The notes under the pieces: generated by a model
Seen by the model: the letters and a program-made list of their open reading frames with translations, nothing else
What the model was told of the DNA's origin: nothing
The model's database searches: none
Part shown: in pieces, positions 1-5,215 of the stretch
Numbering within the stretch: the stretch's first letter is position 1
How the letters are laid out: every line of letters begins with the position of its first letter
Translations under genes and position numbers: made by a program
From: an uncultured Beijerinckiaceae bacterium
GTDB lineage: Bacteria; Pseudomonadota; Alphaproteobacteria; Rhizobiales; Beijerinckiaceae
Length of the DNA: 5,616 nucleotides
Direction: 5' to 3'
Assembly (NCBI GenBank): GCA_937863205.1
Contig: CALMGA010000366.1
Location: 1-5,616, forward strand

Positions 1-1118
1 GCGCGCAAGGCCGCGCGCTCCTCATCCGACCACCCCTTGACGACGTCCCACGCCGCATCGAGGGCGCTCGCATCGTAGAGCAGCCCGGCAAACAGCGCGG
101 GGAGCGCAAGCAGGAACGGCAGCGGCCCGGCATCGGCGCCGCGCATCTCCAGGAATGTCTTGAGGCGGACTTCGGGGAAGATCGTGGACAAGTGGTTGGC
201 CCAGTCCGACATCACCGCCCGCTCGCCCGGCCGGGCGGGATGGCGGCCGGCGAGCAGGTCGCGGAAGGAGGAACCCGCGACATCGATGTAGGCGTCGCCG
301 CGCTTGATGAAATACATCGGCACGTCGAGGGCGTAGTCGACGTAGGCCTCGAAGCCGAACCCATCGGCGAAGGCGAAGGGCAACATGCCGGCGCGCGCGT
401 TGTCGGTGTCCTGCCAGATGTGCGAGCGCTCCGAGAGCAGGCCGCAGGGCCGCCCGTCGAGGAAGGGCGAATTGGCGAACAGCGCGGTGGCCAGCGGCTG
501 CAGGGCCACCGACACGCGCAGCTTCTTCACCATGTCGGCTTCGCTGGAAAAGTCGTAGTTCGCCTGCACGGTGGCCGTGCGCAGCATCATGTCGAGACCG
601 CGCGTGCCGACCTCCGGCATGTAGCGGGCCATGATGGCGTAGCGGCTTTTGGGCATGGACGGCGTCTCGCCGCGCGTCCACTTCGGGCTGGCACCCAGGG
701 TGAGGAAGCCGATGCCGAAGCGCTCGGCGATGGGTCGCAGGGCTGCGAAGTGGCGATCGAGTTCCGCCGCGGTGTCGTGAACGCTGTCGAGCGGCGCCCC
801 CGAAAGCTCGAATTGCCCGCCCGGCTCGATGGAGATGGCGCCGCCGCCGGCCTCGTCGGCGAGACCGATGATGTTGGCCCCGTCGGTGATCGGCACCCAG
901 CCCAGGCTCGCCCCCATCTCCTCAAGGAGTTGTCGGACGCCGCCGGAAGCACCCTTGCCCTCGTAGGGCACGGGACTGCCGTCGGCGAAATAGAAGCCGA
1001 TCTTCTCGTGCTCGGTACCGATGCGATGGCGGCTCGCCGGCTTGCAGCCGGAGGCGAGCCACGCCACGAGGTCGTCGCGCCCGGAAATCGGGTTGGTATC
1101 CGAGACGTCGCGCGCCAT
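1..1118 (-). CDS. gshA: Glutamate-cysteine ligase, plant/alphaproteobacterial type (3' end truncated by window edge)
   Basis: Catalyses the first, ATP-dependent step of glutathione synthesis in the cytoplasm, joining L-glutamate through its gamma-carboxyl to L-cysteine. The frame is open from an ATG at 1118 to the left edge, giving 372 codons; family members are, from memory, about 450 residues, so roughly the last 80 lie outside. Typical motifs of this GCS2-like family can be read: IGTEHEKIGF at residues 33-42 (acidic E36 and E38), a GGV-LL-EMG segment near 59-69, ISIEPGGQFELSG at 95-107, and further down MARYMP and TATVQANYDFSSE. The start fits family N-termini; the Shine-Dalgarno upstream is weak (GGGATGA). 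It lies 157 nt downstream of trmJ on the same strand, and the gap has its own candidate promoter, so it need not depend on trmJ transcription. The identification comes from conserved blocks, read by eye. Confidence 0.95.
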   Translation of the reverse strand, partial: MARDVSDTNPISGRDDLVAWLASGCKPASRHRIGTEHEKIGFYFADGSPVPYEGKGASGGVRQLLEEMGASLGWVPITDGANIIGLADEAGGGAISIEPGGQFELSGAPLDSVHDTAAELDRHFAALRPIAERFGIGFLTLGASPKWTRGETPSMPKSRYAIMARYMPEVGTRGLDMMLRTATVQANYDFSSEADMVKKLRVSVALQPLATALFANSPFLDGRPCGLLSERSHIWQDTDNARAGMLPFAFADGFGFEAYVDYALDVPMYFIKRGDAYIDVAGSSFRDLLAGRHPARPGERAVMSDWANHLSTIFPEVRLKTFLEMRGADAGPLPFLLALPALFAGLLYDASALDAAWDVVKGWSDEERAALR

Positions 1119-1143
1119 CAGTCATCCCATCGCGTCGGCCCCG

Positions 1144-1161
1144 TGCCCCGAACCCGGGGCA
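1144..1161 (-). other. GC-rich hairpin in the gshA leader
   Basis: TGCCCC (1144-1149) pairs perfectly with GGGGCA (1156-1161) around a 6-nt loop. The hairpin lies 26 nt upstream of the gshA start on the minus strand and about 115 nt past the trmJ stop. No T-tract follows, so it is not a canonical intrinsic terminator. It could be a leader structure or a weak end for the trmJ transcript. Confidence 0.35.
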
Positions 1162-1187
1162 TCCGCTCGGCCCAACGGCAGTGCGGC

Positions 1188-1216
1188 TTCATAATCGGGG
1201 CGGTCGAGCCGTGCAA
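1188..1216 (-). promoter_or_regulatory. Candidate sigma70-type promoter of gshA
   Basis: On the minus strand, TTGCAC (1216-1211) and TATGAA (1193-1188) are separated by exactly 17 nt. They match the -35 consensus at 3/6 and the -10 consensus at 4/6. Transcription would begin near 1181 and give a leader of about 63 nt that includes the hairpin at 1144-1161. The -35 lies inside one copy of a 10-bp direct repeat (1209-1231). This is inference from sequence alone. Confidence 0.4.
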
Positions 1217-1231
1217 TCTTGCCATGCAATC
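1209..1231. repeat. Two 10-bp direct repeats over the gshA -35 region
   Basis: CCGTGCAATC (1209-1218) and CCATGCAATC (1222-1231) match at 9 of 10 positions and are spaced 13 bp start to start. One copy overlaps the candidate gshA -35 hexamer and the other lies just upstream of it on the minus strand. That position suits a transcription-factor site, but no known regulator motif is recognised. Confidence 0.35.
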
Positions 1232-1275
1232 GGGCGGTGCCGTCGGGCCGCAGGCTCCGCCGTCGCGGCATCCCG

Positions 1276-2166
1276 TCATGCCGATCCCGCCGATCCCTCG
1301 CCGCCGCGCTCGTCCGTTTCGGTGGATCGGAGCGTTGCCGCGCCCGGGGATCCGTCGGGCTCCGACTTGCGCGGCCCCTCCACCAGCCGCACCACCGCGC
1401 CGCGCAAAGTGCTGATGTCCTGCTCGCTGAGGCCGATGCGGTGGAAGATGTTGCGCAGGTTGCGCTTCATCACCGGCGCCTTGGCGGCCGGGCGGAAGAA
1501 GCCGCGCCGCTCCAGCTCGTCTTCCAGGAAGGCGAAGAACGACAGCACCATTTCGCGCGGCGCGGGGGGCGAGCGCTCGGGATTGAGGAACCGGGTGACG
1601 TCGCCGGTCGAGGCCTGCATCCATTCGTAGCCGACGAGCAGCACGGCCTGGGCGAGGTTGAGCGAGGCGTAGGCCGGGTTGACGGGAAAGGTGATGATGG
1701 CGTCGGCGGTGGCGACCTCGTCGTTGTTGAGGCCGGTTCGCTCGGGGCCGAACAGGATGCCGTGGCGCTCCCCCGCGGGACGGCTCAGCATGGCGGCGGC
1801 GGTTTCCGGCATCGCCTGCGCGGGGGTGGCAACCCGCTTGTGCTGGCCGCGCTCGCGCGCCGTGGTCGCCCACACGAAGTTGAGGTCGGCGACCGCTTGC
1901 GCCAGGGTCGAATACACCTTCGCCTGGGCCAGCAGGTGCGCGGCGCCGGCCGCCGCCGCCTCGGCCGTGTCCGCATAAGGGCCCTGCGCCGGGCCGATGC
2001 GCGGCCAGCCGCCTTTGGGATCGACGAGGCGCAGGTCGGAGAGGCCGAAGTTCGCCATGGCGCGGGCGCACATGCCGATGTTGACGGCGAGCTGCGGGCG
2101 CACCAGCACCACCGCCGGGCCGCCGGTGAGCGAGTTGCGGGTGCGGTCGGTCCCGGCGCCGGTCAT
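1276..2166 (-). CDS. trmJ: tRNA (cytidine/uridine-32-2'-O)-methyltransferase TrmJ (SPOUT/TrmH family)
   Basis: SAM-dependent RNA methyltransferase of the SPOUT class. The TrmJ subgroup 2'-O-methylates nucleotide 32 in tRNA anticodon loops. The 296-residue protein shows the family blocks in order: motif 1, VRPQLAVNIGMCARAMANFG, at residues 22-41 (N29, R35, N39); motif 2, HGILFGPERTGLNNDEV, at 135-151 (E142, R143, N147); and motif 3, FPVNPAYASLNLAQAV, at 160-175, which forms the knotted SAM pocket. The C-terminal helical region (about 190-260) includes VMKRNLRNIFHRIGLSEQDISTLRG, typical of TrmJ. The last 30 or so residues are charged, low-complexity and probably disordered. The ATG at 2166 is the first plausible start, with a weak GCAGG six nt upstream. 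It is divergent from icd and 157 nt upstream of gshA. The exact substrate nucleotide is inferred from the family. Confidence 0.9.
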   Translation of the reverse strand: MTGAGTDRTRNSLTGGPAVVLVRPQLAVNIGMCARAMANFGLSDLRLVDPKGGWPRIGPAQGPYADTAEAAAAGAAHLLAQAKVYSTLAQAVADLNFVWATTARERGQHKRVATPAQAMPETAAAMLSRPAGERHGILFGPERTGLNNDEVATADAIITFPVNPAYASLNLAQAVLLVGYEWMQASTGDVTRFLNPERSPPAPREMVLSFFAFLEDELERRGFFRPAAKAPVMKRNLRNIFHRIGLSEQDISTLRGAVVRLVEGPRKSEPDGSPGAATLRSTETDERGGEGSAGSA

Positions 2167-2194
2167 GCCGGGCCTGCCGTCAAAATGGCTACCC

Positions 2195-2222
2195 TTGATC
2201 GATCATGGGCCGATGTTATACG
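2195..2222 (+). promoter_or_regulatory. Candidate promoter of icd in the divergent trmJ-icd region
   Basis: TTGATC (2195-2200) and TATACG (2217-2222) are spaced 16 nt apart. Transcription would start near 2229 and give icd a leader of about 138 nt. The -35 overlaps the 10-bp palindrome TGATCGATCA (2196-2205). On the opposite strand the same A/T patch reads TATAAC (2220-2215), a good -10 for trmJ, but no recognisable -35 lies upstream of it. The two promoters may therefore overlap back to back. No promoter closer to icd was found by eye. Confidence 0.35.
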
Positions 2223-2261
2223 CCAAAACCTCAGCTGCGGCATCGTCCATGCAACATCGGG

Positions 2262-2273
2262 CCGGCGCGCCGG
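2262..2273. repeat. 12-bp perfect palindrome in the icd leader
   Basis: CCGGCGCGCCGG is its own reverse complement. It lies about 95 nt upstream of the icd start, downstream of the candidate promoter. A second small hairpin, GATGC (2292-2296) with GCATC (2303-2307), lies 18 nt further on. Either could fold in the icd leader RNA. In DNA this GC-rich such palindromes can also arise by chance. Confidence 0.4.
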
Positions 2274-2366
2274 AACGCAAGCGCCGCGTGTGATGCCTGG
2301 ACGCATCGCCCGGCTGCTCTCGGCCCGCATTCCATCGGGCACGTCACCAAGCGGAAGGCATCGAGC

Positions 2367-3602
2367 ATGGACAGGATCAAGGTCGCGAACCCGGTCGTCG
2401 AGCTCGACGGCGACGAGATGACCCGGATCATCTGGCACTATATCCGCGACAAGCTGATTCACCCCTACCTCGACATCAATCTTCACTATTACGACCTCAG
2501 CGTCGAGAACCGCGACGCAACCAACGACCAGGTGACCTTCGACGCCGCCACCGCGATCAGGACGCACGGCGTCGGCGTGAAATGCGCCACCATCACGCCC
2601 GACGAGGCGCGCGTCAAAGAATTCAACCTCAAGCACATGTGGCGCTCGCCCAACGGCACCATCCGCAACATCCTGGGCGGGGTGATCTTTCGCGAGCCGA
2701 TCATCTGCCGCAACGTGCCGCGTCTGGTTCCGGGCTGGACGCAGCCGATCGTGGTCGGCCGCCACGCCTTCGGCGACCAATACCGGGCCAGCGCCATCCG
2801 CGTGCCCGGCAAGGGCCGCCTCACCCTGCGCTTCGAGGGCGAGGACGGGCAAGTGATCGAGAAGGAGGTCTTCGAGTTCCCCGACGCCGGCGTCGCCATG
2901 TCGATGTACAACCTCGACGGCTCCATCCGCGACTTCGCCCGCGCCTCGCTGAACTATGGTCTGGCCCGCAAGTATCCGGTCTATCTCTCGACCAAGAACA
3001 CCATCCTCAAGATCTACGACGGCCGCTTCAAGGACATCTTCGAAGAAATCTACCAGGCCGAGTTCCGCCAGCAATTCGTCGAGGCGGGCATCACCTACGA
3101 GCACCGCCTGATCGATGACATGGTGGCCTGCGCGATGAAGTGGTCGGGCGGCTACGTGTGGGCCTGCAAGAACTACGACGGCGACGTGCAGTCCGACACG
3201 GTGGCGCAAGGGTTCGGGTCGCTCGGCCTGATGACCTCCGTGCTACTCACCCCCGACGGCAAGACCATGGAGGCGGAAGCCGCGCACGGCACCGTGACCC
3301 GGCACTACCGCCAGCATCAGGCCGGCAAGCAGACCTCCACCAACTCGATCGCCTCCATCTTCGCCTGGACGCGCGGCCTGCTGCATCGCGCCAAGCTCGA
3401 CGGCAACGAGGCGCTGGGCCAGTTCGCCGAAACGCTGGAGCGGGTGTGCGTGGAGACGGTGGAGTCCGGCAACATGACCAAGGATCTCGCCCTGCTCGTC
3501 GGCCCCGACCAGCGCTGGCTGTCGACCACCGGCTTCCTCGACAAGATCGACGCCAACCTGCGCGCGGCGATGGCCACGGGCCATCTCGCTGCCGCGCAGT
3601 AG
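2367..3602 (+). CDS. icd: NADP-dependent isocitrate dehydrogenase (dimeric, eukaryote-like subfamily)
   Basis: Oxidatively decarboxylates isocitrate to 2-oxoglutarate in the TCA cycle, reducing NADP+, and is a main cytoplasmic NADPH source. The 411-residue protein aligns residue for residue with human IDH1 through its first half: T77, S94, N96, R100, R109, R132 and Y139 all fall at the same numbers and make up the substrate site. Catalytic Y139 and K210 and the metal-binding acids (D250/D251, D273, D277) are present. The NADP-binding loop reads AHGTVTRHY (306-314), followed by [15 protein letters not shown] (323-337). ATG 2367 is chosen because [14 protein letters not shown] (10-23) is the family N-terminus and GGAAGG (2353-2358) sits 8 nt upstream. 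The frame runs open back to an ATG at 2205, but those 54 extra residues look like non-coding sequence. It is transcribed away from trmJ and followed by a strong inverted repeat. All key residues are intact. Confidence 0.97.
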   Translation: MDRIKVANPVVELDGDEMTRIIWHYIRDKLIHPYLDINLHYYDLSVENRDATNDQVTFDAATAIRTHGVGVKCATITPDEARVKEFNLKHMWRSPNGTIRNILGGVIFREPIICRNVPRLVPGWTQPIVVGRHAFGDQYRASAIRVPGKGRLTLRFEGEDGQVIEKEVFEFPDAGVAMSMYNLDGSIRDFARASLNYGLARKYPVYLSTKNTILKIYDGRFKDIFEEIYQAEFRQQFVEAGITYEHRLIDDMVACAMKWSGGYVWACKNYDGDVQSDTVAQGFGSLGLMTSVLLTPDGKTMEAEAAHGTVTRHYRQHQAGKQTSTNSIASIFAWTRGLLHRAKLDGNEALGQFAETLERVCVETVESGNMTKDLALLVGPDQRWLSTTGFLDKIDANLRAAMATGHLAAAQ

Positions 3603-3605
3603 CTT

Positions 3606-3662
3606 CGGCCGCCGCAATCCTCCGGGAACTCGTCCTTCGGGGAGGGGCCGGAGGATCGGCCG
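3606..3662 (+). terminator. Strong GC-rich inverted repeat after icd (terminator-like)
   Basis: ATCCTCCGG (3617-3625) pairs perfectly with CCGGAGGAT (3648-3656). An outer CGGCCG pair (3606-3611 with 3657-3662) extends the helix past a 5-nt bulge on the left. The 22-nt loop contains CC-TTCG-GG (3634-3641), a classic stable UUCG tetraloop. The structure begins 4 nt after the icd stop. There is no T-run after it, so it may stabilise the icd 3' end or end transcription by another route rather than act as a textbook intrinsic terminator. Confidence 0.5.
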
Positions 3663-3725
3663 CGCGAACTCGGACCTTGAGTGCGCCCCTGCGGCAACAG
3701 ATTCGAATGCGCTGCTTGCTGCCGA

Positions 3726-3754
3726 TTGTGAGGAAAAGCGCAGTTCGCTATAAG
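3726..3754 (+). promoter_or_regulatory. Promoter of dksA with a GC-rich discriminator
   Basis: TTGTGA (3726-3731) and TATAAG (3749-3754) are separated by the optimal 17 nt, making this the best promoter match in the window. Transcription would start near 3761 and leave a leader of about 31 nt. The stretch between the -10 and the start, GGCCGC (3755-3760), is entirely G/C. That is the hallmark of promoters repressed by ppGpp and DksA. Just upstream lies the palindrome ATTCGAAT (3701-3708), overlapping a GATTC (3700-3704) that fits the GANTC methylation site of alphaproteobacterial CcrM. Confidence 0.55.
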
Positions 3755-3792
3755 GGCCGCGATCTTGCGAGGTTGATGGGGAGACCTGAGGC

Positions 3793-4212
3793 GTGATCGC
3801 GAACCTCGTCGAGACTGACTACCGCCCGTCCGAGGACGAGCCGTTCATGGGCGAGCGGCAGCGCGACTATTTCAAGCGCAAGCTCATCAAGTGGCGGGAG
3901 GACATCCTCCGCGAAAGCCGGGAAACGCTGGCCGCCCTGCAAAGCGAGAACGAGAACCATCCCGACCTCGCCGATCGGGCTTCTTCCGAAACCGACCGCG
4001 CCATCGAGCTGCGCGCCCGGGACCGACAGCGCAAGCTGATCGCCAAGATCGAGGCGGCGCTCGTCCGCCTGGAGGAGGGCAGCTACGGTTATTGCGAGGA
4101 AACGGGCGAGCCGATCGCCGTCAAGCGCCTCGATGCCCGGCCGATCGCGACGCTGTCGGTGGAAGCGCAGGAGCGCCACGAGCGTCGCGAACGGGTCTAC
4201 CGCGACGCTTGA
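3793..4212 (+). CDS. dksA: RNA polymerase-binding transcription factor DksA (degenerate zinc finger, alphaproteobacterial type)
   Basis: Binds in the RNA polymerase secondary channel and, with ppGpp, adjusts initiation at stringently controlled promoters. The 139-residue protein has an N-terminal helical part and a long coiled coil (about residues 20-95). The coiled-coil tip motif D-R-A (D61, A63) matches the E. coli D74/A76 pair essential for activity, and SSETDRAIELRARDRQRKLI follows. The C-terminal globular region starts YGYCEETGEPI. E. coli DksA has four zinc-ligand cysteines; here they read C101, T104, S122 and A125 at identical spacing (3, 18 and 3), so the zinc site should be absent. 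The start is GTG 3793, with GGGGAG (3778-3783) nine nt upstream and an in-frame TGA at 3787 ruling out a longer form. ATG 3847 would delete the conserved YRPSEDEPFM segment. A transferase gene follows 40 nt downstream, probably in the same operon. Confidence 0.95.
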   Translation: MIANLVETDYRPSEDEPFMGERQRDYFKRKLIKWREDILRESRETLAALQSENENHPDLADRASSETDRAIELRARDRQRKLIAKIEAALVRLEEGSYGYCEETGEPIAVKRLDARPIATLSVEAQERHERRERVYRDA

Positions 4213-4239
4213 AAAGGCCCTTCGACCGAGCCGTGATTT

Positions 4240-4244
4240 GGAGG
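4240..4244 (+). promoter_or_regulatory. Shine-Dalgarno site fixing the TTG start of the transferase gene
   Basis: A perfect GGAGG lies 8 nt before the TTG at 4253 and 27 nt after the dksA stop. It decides the start. The frame is open back to an ATG at 4133 inside dksA, but the residues this would add match nothing in the family and overlap dksA by 80 nt. Confidence 0.8.
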
Positions 4245-4252
4245 CTGACGCT

Positions 4253-4909
4253 TTGCAGACGGGTCCGCTGGACGTCTACGGCTTCTGGCGCTCGCAGGCG
4301 ATGTTCAGGCTGCGCGTCGCGCTGAACCTGAAGGGACTCGCCTTCAACGAGATCCCGGTCAACATCGACGCCGGCGAGCAGAACGCGCCGGAGTTCCGCC
4401 GCATCAGCCCGATGGGCAGCGTGCCCGCACTGATGGTCGAGGGAACGGCCCTGACGCAGTCCCTGGCCATTCTGGAATATCTGGAGGAGGTGCATCCCGA
4501 GCCACCGCTGCTGCCGAGCGACCCGTTGGGGCGAGCCCGCGTGCGTGCGCTGGCCTCGGTGGTGGTCAGCGACGCCCATCCCCTGATCGTGCCGAGGGTC
4601 AAGCGGTACCTCGTCGAGCACGCCGGCTTCGGTGCCGCCGGCTGGAAGGCGTGGCAAACCCATTTCTTCGCAGCCGGGCTTCGCGGAGTCGAGGCGCGGC
4701 TGGCCGGCGACGGCGAGACCGGAACCTTTTGTCATCGCGAAACGCCGACCTTCGCCGACATCTGCCTCGTCGGCCTCTGCGCCGGCGCCAGGACATTCGG
4801 GATCACCGTGGCCGATATCCCCACGGTTGATCGCATCACGCAGACCTGCATGAAGCTGAAGGCGTTCGAGGCCGCCCGGGCCGACAAGCAGGCGGATTAC
4901 CCCGGTTAA
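4253..4909 (+). CDS. Glutathione S-transferase family protein, zeta class-like (maleylacetoacetate isomerase-like)
   Basis: Predicted cytoplasmic glutathione-dependent enzyme of 218 residues, the usual length of the zeta class, whose best-known member isomerises maleylacetoacetate in tyrosine breakdown. The N-terminal thioredoxin-like domain (about 6-85) reads VYGFWRSQAMFRLRVALNLKG, with the GSH-binding cis-proline loop GSVPAL (55-60) and TQSLAILEYLEEVHPEPPLLP (68-88), which is very zeta-like. The helical C-terminal domain contains DPLGRARVRAL (90-100), HPL (109-111), FCHRETPTFADICLVG (159-174) and FGITV (182-186). However, the class motif R-S-S-[AC] is R13-S14-Q15-A16 here, and the usual HPLNNLRVLRYL reads HPLIVPRVKRYL. 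The overall fold is secure, but maleylacetoacetate isomerase activity is doubtful and no tyrosine-catabolism genes are visible nearby. It starts at TTG 4253 behind a perfect GGAGG, 40 nt after dksA, so co-transcription is likely. Confidence 0.85.
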   Translation: MQTGPLDVYGFWRSQAMFRLRVALNLKGLAFNEIPVNIDAGEQNAPEFRRISPMGSVPALMVEGTALTQSLAILEYLEEVHPEPPLLPSDPLGRARVRALASVVVSDAHPLIVPRVKRYLVEHAGFGAAGWKAWQTHFFAAGLRGVEARLAGDGETGTFCHRETPTFADICLVGLCAGARTFGITVADIPTVDRITQTCMKLKAFEAARADKQADYPG

Positions 4910-4916
4910 AGCAGCC

Positions 4917-4947
4917 GACCGAGAAGCGGGTTAACGGTTTTCCGGTC
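4917..4947 (+). terminator. Terminator-like hairpin after the transferase gene
   Basis: GACC (4917-4920) plus GAGAA (4921-4925) pairs with TTTTC (4938-4942) plus GGTC (4944-4947). This gives nine pairs with one G-T wobble, a single-base bulge and a 12-nt loop, starting 8 nt after the stop codon. No T-tract follows on the plus strand, so it is a weak call for the end of the dksA-transferase transcript. Confidence 0.3.
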
Positions 4948-5029
4948 TGTTCGACGCAGCCTCTGGCTCGAAGTATCGCACCGGATCCGACCCGAGGCCC
5001 GATGATCCGGGACTGGCGACAGCATCAAC

Positions 5030-5101
5030 CGAGCCGCTCAAGCAGCCTCGGCGTGGAACGCCTCGACCCATACCGGCGCTGGTCGGGCCGCTTGAGCCTC
5101 G
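5030..5101. other. Predicted three-way-junction fold, possible structured RNA
   Basis: The closing helix pairs CGAG (5030-5033) with CTCG (5098-5101), GCTCAAGC (5036-5043) with GCTTGAGC (5090-5097), and GCC (5045-5047) with GGC (5086-5088), interrupted only by a CC bulge and one A-C mismatch. Enclosed are hairpin 1, GGCGT (5050-5054) with ACGCC (5058-5062), and hairpin 2, CGACC (5064-5068) with GGTCG (5081-5085). Linkers are two, one and zero nt. Both strands could fold much the same way. Expression and function are unknown, and no RNA family is recognised. Confidence 0.35.
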
Positions 5102-5124
5102 AGTCGTTCCTGACCCTGCAGTTC

Positions 5125-5154
5125 AAAAATCCCCTCGGCTGAGCCGCACAAGGG
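5125..5154 (-). terminator. Intrinsic terminator for the minus-strand (fliO) transcript
   Basis: Read on the minus strand, CCCT (5154-5151) and CGGC (5146-5143) pair with GCCG (5139-5136) and AGGG (5135-5132) around a 3-nt loop, with a 4-nt bulge on the 5' arm. Two bases later comes a run of five T (5129-5125). The hairpin begins 61 nt beyond the fliO stop. Its orientation and T-tract make it the only textbook-like intrinsic terminator in the window. Confidence 0.5.
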
Positions 5155-5215
5155 ACGTGCGTCGGGATGGTGCCGTGCGGTTGCCGAACGATCCGCAGCA
5201 TGCCGGATGAAGGCT

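Larger units (their letters stand above)
4910..5215. other. 306-nt convergent intergenic region
   Basis: This stretch lies between the transferase gene (plus) and the probable fliO (minus), which end facing each other. It holds the hairpin at 4917-4947, the predicted branched fold at 5030-5101 and the minus-strand terminator at 5125-5154. One small open frame of 46 codons (ATG 5002 to TGA 5142, plus strand) overlaps the fold and terminator, with only a GAGG four nt upstream. I do not recognise it and do not call it a gene. No tRNA, insertion sequence or promoter was recognised here. Confidence 0.6.

Noticed and set aside
192..1415. 407-codon plus-strand open frame opposite gshA
   Set aside because: It is the antisense shadow of gshA and runs into the trmJ end. 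The translation is composition-driven with no family motif, while the minus strand gives clear glutamate-cysteine ligase.
2205..2366. 54-residue N-terminal extension of icd from ATG 2205
   Set aside because: ATG 2205 falls inside the candidate promoter, the added residues do not resemble the family, and ATG 2367 has a Shine-Dalgarno and the conserved N-terminus.
1219..2421. 400-codon plus-strand open frame opposite trmJ
   Set aside because: Antisense to trmJ, crosses the divergent promoter region and runs into icd out of frame; no recognisable domain.
2163..3209. 348-codon minus-strand open frame opposite icd
   Set aside because: GC-rich antisense shadow of a gene whose catalytic residues all match icd.
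4133..4252. Longer transferase start at ATG 4133 inside dksA
   Set aside because: It adds 40 arginine-rich residues unlike the family. GGAGG at 4240-4244 points to TTG 4253.
4906..4934. Two TTAA motifs resembling a CtrA site
   Set aside because: The spacing is 21 nt (4906-4909 region to 4931-4934), not the 7 nt of a TTAA-N7-TTAA site, and the first overlaps the transferase stop codon.
5121..5134. GTTCAAAAATCCCC resembling a tRNA T-loop
   Set aside because: No T-stem pairing, acceptor stem or anticodon arm around it; it is better explained as the T-tract and stem base of the minus-strand terminator.
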